NCBI GenBank assembly: GCA_964570285.1
Contig: CAZMXP010000016.1
Span: forward strand, 16,584-80,583
Direction: 5' to 3'
Source of the DNA: CAZMXP01 sp964570285
GTDB taxonomy: Bacteria > Planctomycetota > PLA2
DNA length: 64,000 nt
Shown here: one piece after another, positions 21,671 through 30,352 of the stretch
Position numbering within the stretch: the stretch's first letter is position 1
Layout: each line of letters starts with the position of its first letter
Position numbers and translations under genes: made by a program
The notes under the pieces: model-generated
Database searches by the model: none
Told to the model about the DNA's origin: nothing
Seen by the model: the letters and a program-made list of their open reading frames with translations, nothing else

Positions 21671-22680
21671 GCATCCTCCGTCAGGGGAGTTCGGGGGGTC
21701 GCGGGGGGTCGAAGGCGGACCGGGGAACCCGGCTCCCACGCCCGTTCGGCGAGGGCGGCGACCTCCTCGTCCCCCACGGCGACGCGGCAGCGCCACGGCC
21801 CGCCGGCGAACTCGCAGGCGACCACGAGGCCGGCAATGCCGTCGCTCGCCAGTTGCACCTCGTCGGGCCGCAACGCGACGCGCACGGGACCCTCCCGCTC
21901 GCCGTCGAGCGGGAACGTGCCGAGCGCGGTCACCACCGAGCCCGCGCGGGCCATCCCGCGAAGGATCGACGCGTCGGTGAGGAACTCCGCCGCGAAGACG
22001 CCGCCCGGGGCGCGGTGAAGCTCGTCGGGACGCCCGCAGGCGGCCAGACGCCCCTCGCGCAGCACGCCGATGCGGTCGGCGAGCAGGTGTGCGTCGGTGC
22101 GGTCGTGCGTGATCAGCAGCGTCGTGATCCCGTGCGCGTCGTGGAGGCGGCGCACGAGACGCGCCGTCTCGCGCCGCAGCCGCGCGTCCAGGTCGCTGAA
22201 GGGCTCGTCCAACAGCAGCACCTTCGGCCGGCGCACGAGGGCGCGCGCCAACGCGACCCGCTGGCGCTCGCCGCCGCTCAGGCGCGCCGGACGGAGGTCG
22301 AGGAACCGGTCGATGCCGAGGTCCTGCGCGACCTCCTCGATGCGCCCGCGGCGCTCCTGCGTGTCGGGGACCTCCCGCGCGAGCCCCAGCGCGAGATTGC
22401 CGCGCACCGTCAGGTGCGGCCAGAGCGCGAGCCCCTGGAAGACGTAGCCGATCCCGCGCCGGTGGGGTGCCAGCCCCTCCGCCGGAACGCCCCCGAGCCG
22501 GACCTCGCCCCCGTCGGGCGGGAGGAGACCGGCGAGGATGCGCAGCAGCGTCGACTTGCCGCTTCCGCTGGGCCCGAGCAGCACGAAGAACTCGCCTTGC
22601 GCGACCTCGAGCCGCGCCAGATCGAGGATCCGCCGCCCCCCGTAGGACTTCCGCAGCGAGGAGACCTCGATGGCGTTCAT
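21667..22680 (-). CDS. ABC-transporter ATPase, PotA/FbpC-type
   Basis: 337 aa from the ATG at 22680. Walker A GPSGSGKS, signature LSGGERQRVALARALV, Walker B VLLLDEPFSDLD and H-loop LLITHD. The last about 100 residues resemble the TOBE domain of iron, sulfate or polyamine importers (MalK superfamily). No permease or binding protein is adjacent; the stop overlaps the cytochrome gene. Substrate unknown; a link to heme or electron transfer is only positional. Confidence 0.8.
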   Translation of the reverse strand: MNAIEVSSLRKSYGGRRILDLARLEVAQGEFFVLLGPSGSGKSTLLRILAGLLPPDGGEVRLGGVPAEGLAPHRRGIGYVFQGLALWPHLTVRGNLALGLAREVPDTQERRGRIEEVAQDLGIDRFLDLRPARLSGGERQRVALARALVRRPKVLLLDEPFSDLDARLRRETARLVRRLHDAHGITTLLITHDRTDAHLLADRIGVLREGRLAACGRPDELHRAPGGVFAAEFLTDASILRGMARAGSVVTALGTFPLDGEREGPVRVALRPDEVQLASDGIAGLVVACEFAGGPWRCRVAVGDEEVAALAERAWEPGSPVRLRPPATPRTPLTEDA

Positions 22681-22774
22681 CCCCCGCACCCCCGAAAGTC
22701 GCACGCGCCAGGTCGGCGCGGACACCGTCGCGTGGCGATGACACTCCCGATACCGGAACGTAACCGTGTCACCT

Positions 22775-24148
22775 TCACCGGAACCAGCTCTCCATCCGGT
22801 CGGCGGTCAGGTCCCGCTTCGCGGGGTCGTCGAGGGCCGAGCCCCCGCTCTTCTCGCCCGCGCACTCCTCCAGCGCCGCCAGCGCCGCCTCCCGGTCGAG
22901 CTGCTCGCCAGTCCGGTAGACGTCGCACAGGCGCCGGGCGACGCTCCTGTCCCCGCGGCGCAGCAGCGCGCAGAGCATCTCGGCGACCGTCGAGGGCGCG
23001 CGCTCGCGCGCGAGCGCTTCGCCGAGGCGCGCCCTGTCCTCGGCGGATCCGAGTGCCCCGAGGTAGCGCGCGGCGAAGCCCCGCACTTCGGGATCGGCAT
23101 CCGCGAGCCGCTCGCGCACGAGCGCGAGCGCGCCGCGGTCGCCGACGAGAAGCAGCGCCCGCACCGCCTCCGCCCGCGCGTCGTCGTCCGCGTAGGAGGC
23201 GGCGGCGCGCAGGTCCGGCGCCGCCGCGGGATCGCCGATGCGCCCGAGCACGATGGCCGCCTGCCGCTGCCCGATCGGGTTTTCCGAGCGCAGTTCGGCG
23301 ACGAGGAACGGCGTCGTCGCGGTGCCGAGGATCGGCAGGATCTTGTAGGCGATGTAGCGCTGGTTGACCGACCGCTCCCCGAGCCAGGCGACGACCGCCC
23401 CGCAGCGCCGGCGGAACCGCGGCGTGTCCGCGCGGAAGGGCTTGCGGGCGACCCGCTCCGCCCGCGTCGCGCGCAGCGCCTCGGCCCAGCGGTCCGCATC
23501 GGCCGCACGGTCCGCGTAGGAGCCGTTGTAGCGGAAGGGCAGATCGAGGCCCGTCCGCCTGCGCAGCACGGCGTAGGCGTCGATCAGCACGCGGATGCGG
23601 TCGCGCCGCCGCAACTGCTTCACGAGCTCCTCCTCCGCGTTCCAGAGGCCGAGTCCGAGCAGGGCATCACAAAGCTGAGCATCGACGGTGAAGTACTCCT
23701 CCGTCCGCTCCTCGGCCCCGAGCGCGGCGACCGCGTTGTTGGGGTCCACCGTCGCGAGCCTCTCGACCAGGTCGACCGCGAAGGCGGGATCGTCGAGCAG
23801 CGTGAAGCCGACGGCGGCGTAGAGCATGCGGGCACCGTCCTTGCCGAAGTCCCCGCTGCGCTCGTCGAAGAGCGCGAGCAGCGCCTCGCCCGCCCCCGGC
23901 CCCCCCATCCTTCCCGCCGCGATCGCGGCGAGGTGGCGGACGCGCTCCGGGCGGGAGGGAAGCAGCGCATCGAAGACCGGCTCCCGGACATCGGCGGCGA
24001 TGATCCGGTCGAGCATGCCGGGCTCCTCGATCCGCGCGACCAGCAGGGAGGCGCGGTGGAGACGCTCCGCGCGCGCGAGGAGGTCGCCCTCCCCCCCTCC
24101 GCAGGCGGCGAGCAGGAGGGGCAGCATGGCTGCCGCAGGCCGATTCAT
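22775..24148 (-). CDS. HEAT-repeat lipoprotein
   Basis: 457 aa, ATG overlapping the CCA-enzyme stop. Lipobox LLLAAC near residue 16. The body consists of HEAT-like units (VRHLAAIAAGRMGGPGAGEALL; IGQRQAAIVLGRIGDPAAAP; DPEVRGFAARYLGALGSAED). HEAT proteins are protein-binding scaffolds; this one would sit on the periplasmic side of a membrane. Repeat count not determined. Confidence 0.65.
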   Translation of the reverse strand: MNRPAAAMLPLLLAACGGGEGDLLARAERLHRASLLVARIEEPGMLDRIIAADVREPVFDALLPSRPERVRHLAAIAAGRMGGPGAGEALLALFDERSGDFGKDGARMLYAAVGFTLLDDPAFAVDLVERLATVDPNNAVAALGAEERTEEYFTVDAQLCDALLGLGLWNAEEELVKQLRRRDRIRVLIDAYAVLRRRTGLDLPFRYNGSYADRAADADRWAEALRATRAERVARKPFRADTPRFRRRCGAVVAWLGERSVNQRYIAYKILPILGTATTPFLVAELRSENPIGQRQAAIVLGRIGDPAAAPDLRAAASYADDDARAEAVRALLLVGDRGALALVRERLADADPEVRGFAARYLGALGSAEDRARLGEALARERAPSTVAEMLCALLRRGDRSVARRLCDVYRTGEQLDREAALAALEECAGEKSGGSALDDPAKRDLTADRMESWFR

Positions 24149-25500
24149 TCTTCCGCCTCCTCTGCAAGCGGGCGGCCAGTCGGAGGAAGAAAGCGGTCGA
24201 GCAGGAACGCCTTGGCCCCGGCGGCGGTCGAGACGCGCTCCTCGAGCTGGGCGTCCACGAGCCGCGTGAGCATGGCCGCGAAGGCGGGCCCGGGCGTGAA
24301 TCCCATCTGGATCAGGTCGTGCCCGGAGAGCAGCGGCCGGACCGGCGGGGGCTCCGCGAGCAGCCGCTGCCGCTCCTCCTCCGAGTCGCGGTAGAGCGCG
24401 AGGTCGCGGTGGCAGGCCTCGCAGTCGAGGCGGTGGAGCTCCCGGTGCAGCGGGAAGTGCTCCCGGAGCAGGAAGCGGCGCCGCTTCGCCGCGCGCATCT
24501 TCGGCAGGCTCGGCCAGTCCATGTGCCGCGCGATGAGTTCCTCGACGAGGTCGATCGTGCGGTTGCTGTGTCGCAGCCGCGTCATGACCTCCACCGCCAT
24601 CCCGGCGCCCCGGTCGGCGTGGTTCGGGAAGGCGGGACGCCCCCCCTCCTCGAACTTCAGCGTCGGGGGCTTGCCTACGTCGTGCAGCAGCGCGGCCCAC
24701 GCGAGCGCCTCGCCCCCCCCGGCCGACGGGTCGAACCCGTCGAGCAGCATGCGCGTATGGGTCAGCACGTCCCCCTCCGGATGGTAGCGCGCCGGCTGCG
24801 GCACGCCGTGCAGCGCCGCCACCTCCGGCAGCAGGAGGTCGAGCAGCCCCGCCTCCCGCAGCAGGCCCACGCCGCGCCCGCCACGCCCCGTCACGAGCGT
24901 CTTCGTGAGTTCGTCGCGGATGCGCTCGGCGGAGACGTCGCGGATGCCCGCCGCCTCCTCCCGGATCGCCGCCATTGTCGCGCGGTCGATGCGGAAGCCG
25001 AGCGCCGTCGCGAAGCGCACGGCGCGCAGCATGCGCAGCCGATCCTCGCGGAACCGCTCCCGCGGGTCGCCGATCGCCCGCACCAAGCGCGCCTCGAGGT
25101 CCGCCCGGCCGCCCACGTAGTCGTGGATCGTGCCGCTCTCCGGATCCTCGAACATGCCGTTGACCGTGAAGTCCCGGCGCAGCGCGTCCTCGCGCGCGTC
25201 GGTGAAGCGCACCGCCTCCGGATGGCGCCCGTCGAGCCGCCCGAGATCGGCCCGGAAGGTCGCCACCTCGTGGTCGCCGCACTCCCCCACGACCCGGACG
25301 ACGCCGAAGGCGACCCCGACCTCCACCGTCCGCTCGAAGAGCCCGAGCACCTGCTCCGGCCGCGCCGAGGTGGCGATGTCGTAGTCGGCGGCCTCGACGC
25401 CGCGCAGCCGGTCCCGCACGCACCCGCCGGCGAAATAGGCCTCGTGGCCCGCCGCGCGGAGGCGGCGGAGAAGGGCGAGGGCCTCGTCGCGGCGCGTCAC
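24145..25500 (-). CDS. cca: CCA tRNA nucleotidyltransferase with HD domain
   Basis: 451 aa, GTG start in a GTGA overlap. Class II nucleotidyltransferase head: FAGGCVRDRLRG, DYDIATSA, RRDFTVNGM, then EDRLRMLRAVRFATAL and ERIRDELTKTL. An HD domain follows (THTRMLLDGF ... LHDVGKPPTL). The enzyme completes or repairs the 3' CCA of tRNA. CCA versus A-adding specificity cannot be told from the sequence alone. Confidence 0.9.
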   Translation of the reverse strand: MTRRDEALALLRRLRAAGHEAYFAGGCVRDRLRGVEAADYDIATSARPEQVLGLFERTVEVGVAFGVVRVVGECGDHEVATFRADLGRLDGRHPEAVRFTDAREDALRRDFTVNGMFEDPESGTIHDYVGGRADLEARLVRAIGDPRERFREDRLRMLRAVRFATALGFRIDRATMAAIREEAAGIRDVSAERIRDELTKTLVTGRGGRGVGLLREAGLLDLLLPEVAALHGVPQPARYHPEGDVLTHTRMLLDGFDPSAGGGEALAWAALLHDVGKPPTLKFEEGGRPAFPNHADRGAGMAVEVMTRLRHSNRTIDLVEELIARHMDWPSLPKMRAAKRRRFLLREHFPLHRELHRLDCEACHRDLALYRDSEEERQRLLAEPPPVRPLLSGHDLIQMGFTPGPAFAAMLTRLVDAQLEERVSTAAGAKAFLLDRFLPPTGRPLAEEAEE

Positions 25501-27524
25501 GCCGGGAGTCTACCGCCCCCGCCGTAGCGCAGACGCTCGAATTCCGCCGTGACCACACCCCCCGGCTCGCGCAGATCGGGAGGCAGCGAGGCTAGGAATT
25601 CGCGCGGCGTCTGGTTGCGTCGGCGCAGGTGACCCCGCCGCGCGCACGCCTTGAGCCAGCGGGCGTAGAAGGCGAGCGCGCGTCGCGGCACGCCCGGCGG
25701 CGGACGGATCGCGAGGGGGCCCGGGGGCCGCCGGCGCAGCAGGCGGGGGAGCAGCGGAAGCAGCAGCAAGGCCAGCGCAACCGGGAGGACAACCGCCCAC
25801 GGGATCTTCTTCCACGCCGCCGCAATGGTGCGCGCGAGGGCCTGCTGCTGTGCGACCCCGTATTCGAAGGGGCGGCGCCAGTCGAGAGCCTCCGACCGGC
25901 CCCCCCGGGCCCCCTCGACCTCCTGCTGCCGCGGGGCGCGCGGCACCTCGCCGCCCGCCGCCTGGACCGGCGCCACGGCACTCGAATCGGCGGGCGTGAA
26001 GTCCACCGCGACCATCCCGACGCCGAGACAGGCGACCTCGACCCAGGCGTGCGCGTTCTTGAACCGCGCCTGGTAGAGCCCCTGGTCGAGACGCTCGCTG
26101 AGGCGGAGTCCCCCGGCGAGGCGCGCGGGGATGCCCAGCGACCGCAGCAGCAGGCAGCCTGCGGTCGCGTAGAGTTCGCAGTGCCCCTCCCGCGCGTCCA
26201 GAAACGCGAGGAGGGGCTCCTCCGACGCCCCGATCTCGGGCGGCAGCGACAGCGTGTACCGGAATCGGTGGCGCTCGAAGTAGCGGCGCACCGTCTCGAC
26301 CGCCTCGGCGACACCCGGAGCCGCCCGGCTCTCGCCGAGGCGGGCGGCGAGCGCGGGCCGCAGCGACGGCGGCACCGCGAGGAGGCGCGCGTCGGAGCGG
26401 TCGGCGACGAGGCCGTGCGACGGAGGTGGCGACGCCGCCTCGACGCCGTAGCGGCGGATCTCCCGTTGGCTCGTGACCGTCCCGAGGTCGTCGATCAGCA
26501 GCGCGTCGTCGGAGGCGCGGATGCGCATCGCCCGCTGCGGCAGGAAGAGCACGTGGCCCTCGTAGGCGCGCAGGCTGAAGTTCCAGTCGACGGTCGGGTC
26601 GCCGCCCGCGTCGAGCGTGCCCGAGTCGAGGCGTCGGCGCGCCGCGGAGGGGCGGCGCCAGAGCCCCTCGCCCGGCTCGTAGTCGAGCCACGCGCGGGCG
26701 CGCAGCAGCAGCATCGTGCGCTGGTCCGGCGGCGGGTCGTGGGGCACGCCGTTGACGCGCAACTCGGCGAGGAAGGCGATGCGCTCGTCCTGCTTGATCC
26801 GGCCGATGTCGCCGACGCGGACGGTGGTCGGGAAACCGGTGACCGAGGTGGCGCCCCCGCTCCCGAGTCTTCCCGCGCGGCCCGCCGCGAGCGTCTCCGC
26901 CTCCGGCGGGATCGCCCCGTCGCCGCCCGAACGGTCGCGGCGAGGCACGAAGAGGTAGAGCAGCGTCCCCAGCAGCAGTCCCGAGAGCGCGAGCCCGAGC
27001 ACGAGCGACGGCGGCACGAGCCTCCACGCGGCGCGGTGCGGGAGGAGGCGGACCCTCACGGCGTCGCGCCCGGCGGCGCCTCCGGGGCGCCGGATCGACA
27101 CGGCGAACGCCGCGGCGGCGAGGTAGAGGCCCGTGATCGGGAGCGGAAGCCAGCCGGGGGCCGCATCGACACTGCCGAGCAGGACGCAGAGCGAGCCGAG
27201 CAGCAGGAGGAAGTCGTTGTAGTGCGACGGGGCGGCGAGGGAGCGGAGCAGCAGGAAGAAGAGGCCGAAGGCGAGGGCGACCTCGAAGGGCTGCGCGTTG
27301 ATCCCCCCGAGCAGAGTGGCCCATCCGAAGTAGAGCCAGAAGAAGAGGTTGCCTACGGCCAGCGGCCGCGGTGCAAGCGCGCCCTCCCGCGGGTCGAGGA
27401 GGAGCGCCTTGCCGAGGAGCGCGAGCAGCACGGCCACCGGGAGCGTCGCGGGCAGCGAGCCGCCGATCAGCGGCCCCGCGCAGGCGGCCGCGCAGAGCAG
27501 GGTCGTCGCGAGCCTGCGCCTCAT
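25497..27524 (-). CDS. Membrane transglutaminase-like protein (TgpA/DUF3488 family)
   Basis: 675 aa. ATG overlaps the stop of the DUF58 gene. About six TM helices in the first 200 residues, a large extracytoplasmic part, and the transglutaminase-like core: EGHCELYATAGCLLLRSLGI (Cys), NAHAWVEV (His), VDFTPAD (Asp), so the Cys-His-Asp triad is intact. Then a TM helix VVLPVALALLLLPLLP and a C-terminal domain. It pairs with DUF58 as usual for this family. Peptidase or crosslinking role at the envelope inferred. Confidence 0.85.
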   Translation of the reverse strand: MRRRLATTLLCAAACAGPLIGGSLPATLPVAVLLALLGKALLLDPREGALAPRPLAVGNLFFWLYFGWATLLGGINAQPFEVALAFGLFFLLLRSLAAPSHYNDFLLLLGSLCVLLGSVDAAPGWLPLPITGLYLAAAAFAVSIRRPGGAAGRDAVRVRLLPHRAAWRLVPPSLVLGLALSGLLLGTLLYLFVPRRDRSGGDGAIPPEAETLAAGRAGRLGSGGATSVTGFPTTVRVGDIGRIKQDERIAFLAELRVNGVPHDPPPDQRTMLLLRARAWLDYEPGEGLWRRPSAARRRLDSGTLDAGGDPTVDWNFSLRAYEGHVLFLPQRAMRIRASDDALLIDDLGTVTSQREIRRYGVEAASPPPSHGLVADRSDARLLAVPPSLRPALAARLGESRAAPGVAEAVETVRRYFERHRFRYTLSLPPEIGASEEPLLAFLDAREGHCELYATAGCLLLRSLGIPARLAGGLRLSERLDQGLYQARFKNAHAWVEVACLGVGMVAVDFTPADSSAVAPVQAAGGEVPRAPRQQEVEGARGGRSEALDWRRPFEYGVAQQQALARTIAAAWKKIPWAVVLPVALALLLLPLLPRLLRRRPPGPLAIRPPPGVPRRALAFYARWLKACARRGHLRRRNQTPREFLASLPPDLREPGGVVTAEFERLRYGGGGRLPA

Positions 27525-28669
27525 GACTTCCGGAAGTACCTCTCGAAGTCGGGCCGCGAGACGTCCCAGACGATCAGCCGCACGCCGCGTTCGGCGGCCG
27601 CCCGTTGCGCGCCGCCCGCGGACCCCGCCAGCGACAGCAGCAGCACGCTCTCCCGGCCCCGTGCCGGGAGTGTCGCGACGACCGTCTCGACCCTCGCGGT
27701 GCCCGCCTCGACCGTCGCAAGGTGTTCGAGGGCAACCAGCAGACCGGCGCGGCTCCCGCGGTGGACCGCGCGTCCCGCCGCGTGCCGCACCTCGGCCCGT
27801 CGTCCGCTCCGGGCGGCGAACGCGAGCAGGGTCGCCGCGCAGGAGACGGCGCGCTCGAAGTGCTGCGCCCTCTGCGCCGCGCGCGACCCGTCGACGCGCG
27901 TATCGAGCAGCACGAGCAGCCGGTCGCCCCCCTCGTCGTCCCGCAGCACGCGGCGCACGAGCGTGCCGGTGCGCGCGCTCGTCCTCCAGTGGATCGTGCG
28001 CGGCGCGTCGCCCGGCCGGTAGTCGCGCAGACCATGGAACTCCTGCCCTTCGCGGCGCGGCCGCAGCGCGCTGACCACGCGGTTGCGCCGGGAGAGAGGG
28101 CGCAGGGCGGCCCGACGGAGCCGTCCCAGAGCCGGCAGCACGACGAGGCGGCTCTCGCTCGGCACGAGTTGCCGCTGCTCGAAGAGGCCGAAGGGCCAAC
28201 GCGATGCCGAGACCGCATGGTGCAGGTGGCGGATGCCGCGTCGGTGCATCCGCTTCTCGTAGACGACCTCGGCCCCGGCCCCGGGCGGGAGCATCGCGAG
28301 TTCCGGCGTGCAGGTCACCTCCCGCGAGGCGCCGGTCTGCAGCGAGTCCCGGAAGGTGAGGCCGAACGCGGGGCACCAGCGCCGCAGGTTCTTCACGCGA
28401 AGCCTCACGTCGAACGCCGCCCCGGCGAAGACGCGCGCCGGATGGCGCCGCTCGATCGAGAGCCGCCCGGCGGCGAGGTGGGTCAGCGGCACGCTGAGCA
28501 GCAGCGTCGCGAGAAGCGCGCATGCCACATGGAGGATCGCGTTGCGGTCCGCGTAGGCCGCCCCCCAGAAGGCGAGCAGCAGGAAGGTGAGCAGGAACCG
28601 CCCGGCAAGGGTCGGCTCGGGAACGCGGTGCAGCCCCCGGTAGATGGCGCGGAAGAGCGCGGTACCCAT
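27521..28669 (-). CDS. DUF58 membrane protein
   Basis: 382 aa from ATG at 28669 (GGGAGGGG directly upstream). TM helices about residues 22-60, then the DUF58 signature REGQEFHGLRDYRPGDAPRTIHWRTSARTG split as EFHGLRDYRPGD and IHWRTSARTG, and a vWA-like region RLLVLLDTRVDG. DUF58 genes sit with MoxR ATPases or transglutaminases; here the downstream neighbour is the transglutaminase gene. No MoxR gene is visible. Confidence 0.8.
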   Translation of the reverse strand: MGTALFRAIYRGLHRVPEPTLAGRFLLTFLLLAFWGAAYADRNAILHVACALLATLLLSVPLTHLAAGRLSIERRHPARVFAGAAFDVRLRVKNLRRWCPAFGLTFRDSLQTGASREVTCTPELAMLPPGAGAEVVYEKRMHRRGIRHLHHAVSASRWPFGLFEQRQLVPSESRLVVLPALGRLRRAALRPLSRRNRVVSALRPRREGQEFHGLRDYRPGDAPRTIHWRTSARTGTLVRRVLRDDEGGDRLLVLLDTRVDGSRAAQRAQHFERAVSCAATLLAFAARSGRRAEVRHAAGRAVHRGSRAGLLVALEHLATVEAGTARVETVVATLPARGRESVLLLSLAGSAGGAQRAAAERGVRLIVWDVSRPDFERYFRKS

Positions 28670-28745
28670 CCCCTCCCTAGGATACAGGCCGGGGGCTCGG
28701 GGGTCTGGTGCACGCCTCGAAGCCGCGCCGATCGGATACTCTCGG

Positions 28746-29165
28746 GTGATCCTCGGACACGGCCTTCTCCTCCTCGCCATCGCTGGCGCCTTCGCCTGGC
28801 TGCTGGTCGCGCCCGGCCGGGAGGCGGAGCAGCACCTGCAGGCCGAACGGGAGGGTCTCGAGGCGATCCGCGCGGCCGGGGGCGGCGCGACGGCGCCCGG
28901 GTCCCCGAGCCCCTACCGAATCGAGTGGGTGCGCGATGGCGCACTTCCGCCGCTGCTGATCGGCAGGCCGCGCGATGGGGCCAGCGGGCACCGCTGGTTC
29001 GCCACCGCCGACGGGCGCGAGATCTACCAGTTCGACACGATCCAGACCGCGGCGCCGAAGGGCACGCCCGACGTGACGGCGCTGCGCCGCTGGCTCGCGC
29101 AGCAGGCCGACAAGAGGTCCGATCGTCCCCTCCCCCACGGCTGGCACCGCTGCAACCACCCGTAG
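28746..29165 (+). CDS. Small signal-anchored protein, unknown function
   Basis: 139 aa from GTG at 28746; GATACT ends 5 nt upstream. N-terminal TM anchor GLLLLAIAGAFAWLLVAPG, then a coiled segment EAEQHLQAEREGLEAI and a small folded part with WFATADGREIYQFDT. It is divergent from the DUF58 gene. No family recognised. Confidence 0.6.
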   Translation: MILGHGLLLLAIAGAFAWLLVAPGREAEQHLQAEREGLEAIRAAGGGATAPGSPSPYRIEWVRDGALPPLLIGRPRDGASGHRWFATADGREIYQFDTIQTAAPKGTPDVTALRRWLAQQADKRSDRPLPHGWHRCNHP

Positions 29166-29209
29166 CGCGGGCGACGTTCCGTGACCTCCCCTCTTACAAT
29201 CCGGGCCCC

Positions 29210-30352
29210 ATGACCCGGCTCCTGCTGATCGGGGCGACAGGCAGCATCGGGCGCTCCGCCCTCGATGTCGTCCGCGCCCTTGCGCCCTCGGTCCGCCTCG
29301 TGGGCGTCTTCGCCCGGTCGGACGCGAAAGGGCTCGCGGCGATCGGACGCGAATTCGGCGTGGAGAGCGCGGGAGTCATGGACGAAGCGGCGCTGCCGCC
29401 TCTCCGGGCCGCGCTGCCCGGCGTCCGCACCGGCGCGGGGGCCGGCTTCCTGAGGGAGGCCATCGCGGCGGAGGGCGTCGACGTGGTGCTTTCGGCCGCG
29501 TCGGGCGCCGCCGGGCTGCCGGCCAGCCTCGAGGCGGTCCGGCGCGGCAAGCGCCTCGCCCTCGCGAACAAGGAGAGCATGGTGATGGCGGGGCCGCTGC
29601 TGATGCGCGAGGCGGAGCGCACCGGCGCGGCGATCCTGCCCGTCGACAGCGAACACAGCGCGATCTTCCAGGCGCTCTCCGCGGGGCGGCCGGAGGAGGT
29701 GCGGCGGCTCATCCTGACGGCCAGCGGCGGCCCCTTCCGGACCTGGAGCGCCGAGCGCATCGCGAAGGCGACGCCCGAGGACGCGCTGCGCCACCCGATC
29801 TGGTCGATGGGCCGGAAGATCTCCGTCGACTCCGCGACGCTGATGAACAAGGCGCTCGAACTGGTGGAGGCGCGCTGGTTCTTCGGCGTGGACCGCTCCG
29901 CGCTCGACGTCGTGGTCCACCCGCAGTCGATCGTGCACAGCATGGTCGAGTTCCGCGACGGCTCGATCGTCGCGCAGATGGGCCGCCCCGACATGCGGCT
30001 GCCGATCCAGTACGCGCTGACATGGCCGCGGCGCCTCGCCTCCTCGTTCACGGGGTTCCGCGTGGCCGACTTCGCGTCGCTCAGCTTCGAGGCGCCCGAC
30101 CGCGGGCGCTTCCCGGCGCTGGACGCCGCCGACCGCGCGCTCGCCCTCGGGGGCACCGCCGGCGCCGTGCTGAACGCGGCCAACGAGGTCGCCGTGGAAC
30201 GATTCCTCGCGGGAGAGATCCCCTTCCCGGCGATCGCGCACATCGCACGCGAGGCGCTCGAACGCGCCCGCATCGAACCCGATCCCGATCTCGACACGAT
30301 CCTCGCGGCCGATGCGGCGGCGAGAGAGGACGCCCGCCTGTGCCGAACCTGA
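29210..30352 (+). CDS. dxr: 1-deoxy-D-xylulose 5-phosphate reductoisomerase
   Basis: 380 aa; TACAAT ends 9 nt before the ATG. NADPH-binding LLLIGATGSIGRSALDVV, then ALANKESMVMAG, PVDSEHSAIFQ, LTASGGPFR, HPIWSMGRKISVDSATLMNK and NAANEVAVERFL, all diagnostic. The enzyme converts DXP to MEP in the non-mevalonate isoprenoid pathway. It overlaps the RseP-like gene by 13 nt, a common dxr-rseP arrangement. Confidence 0.95.
   Translation: MTRLLLIGATGSIGRSALDVVRALAPSVRLVGVFARSDAKGLAAIGREFGVESAGVMDEAALPPLRAALPGVRTGAGAGFLREAIAAEGVDVVLSAASGAAGLPASLEAVRRGKRLALANKESMVMAGPLLMREAERTGAAILPVDSEHSAIFQALSAGRPEEVRRLILTASGGPFRTWSAERIAKATPEDALRHPIWSMGRKISVDSATLMNKALELVEARWFFGVDRSALDVVVHPQSIVHSMVEFRDGSIVAQMGRPDMRLPIQYALTWPRRLASSFTGFRVADFASLSFEAPDRGRFPALDAADRALALGGTAGAVLNAANEVAVERFLAGEIPFPAIAHIAREALERARIEPDPDLDTILAADAAAREDARLCRT

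Noticed and set aside
27605..29209. A very long N-terminal extension of dxr
   Set aside because: Antisense to the DUF58 gene and low-complexity; the Dxr motif MTRLLLIGATGSIG begins at 29210.
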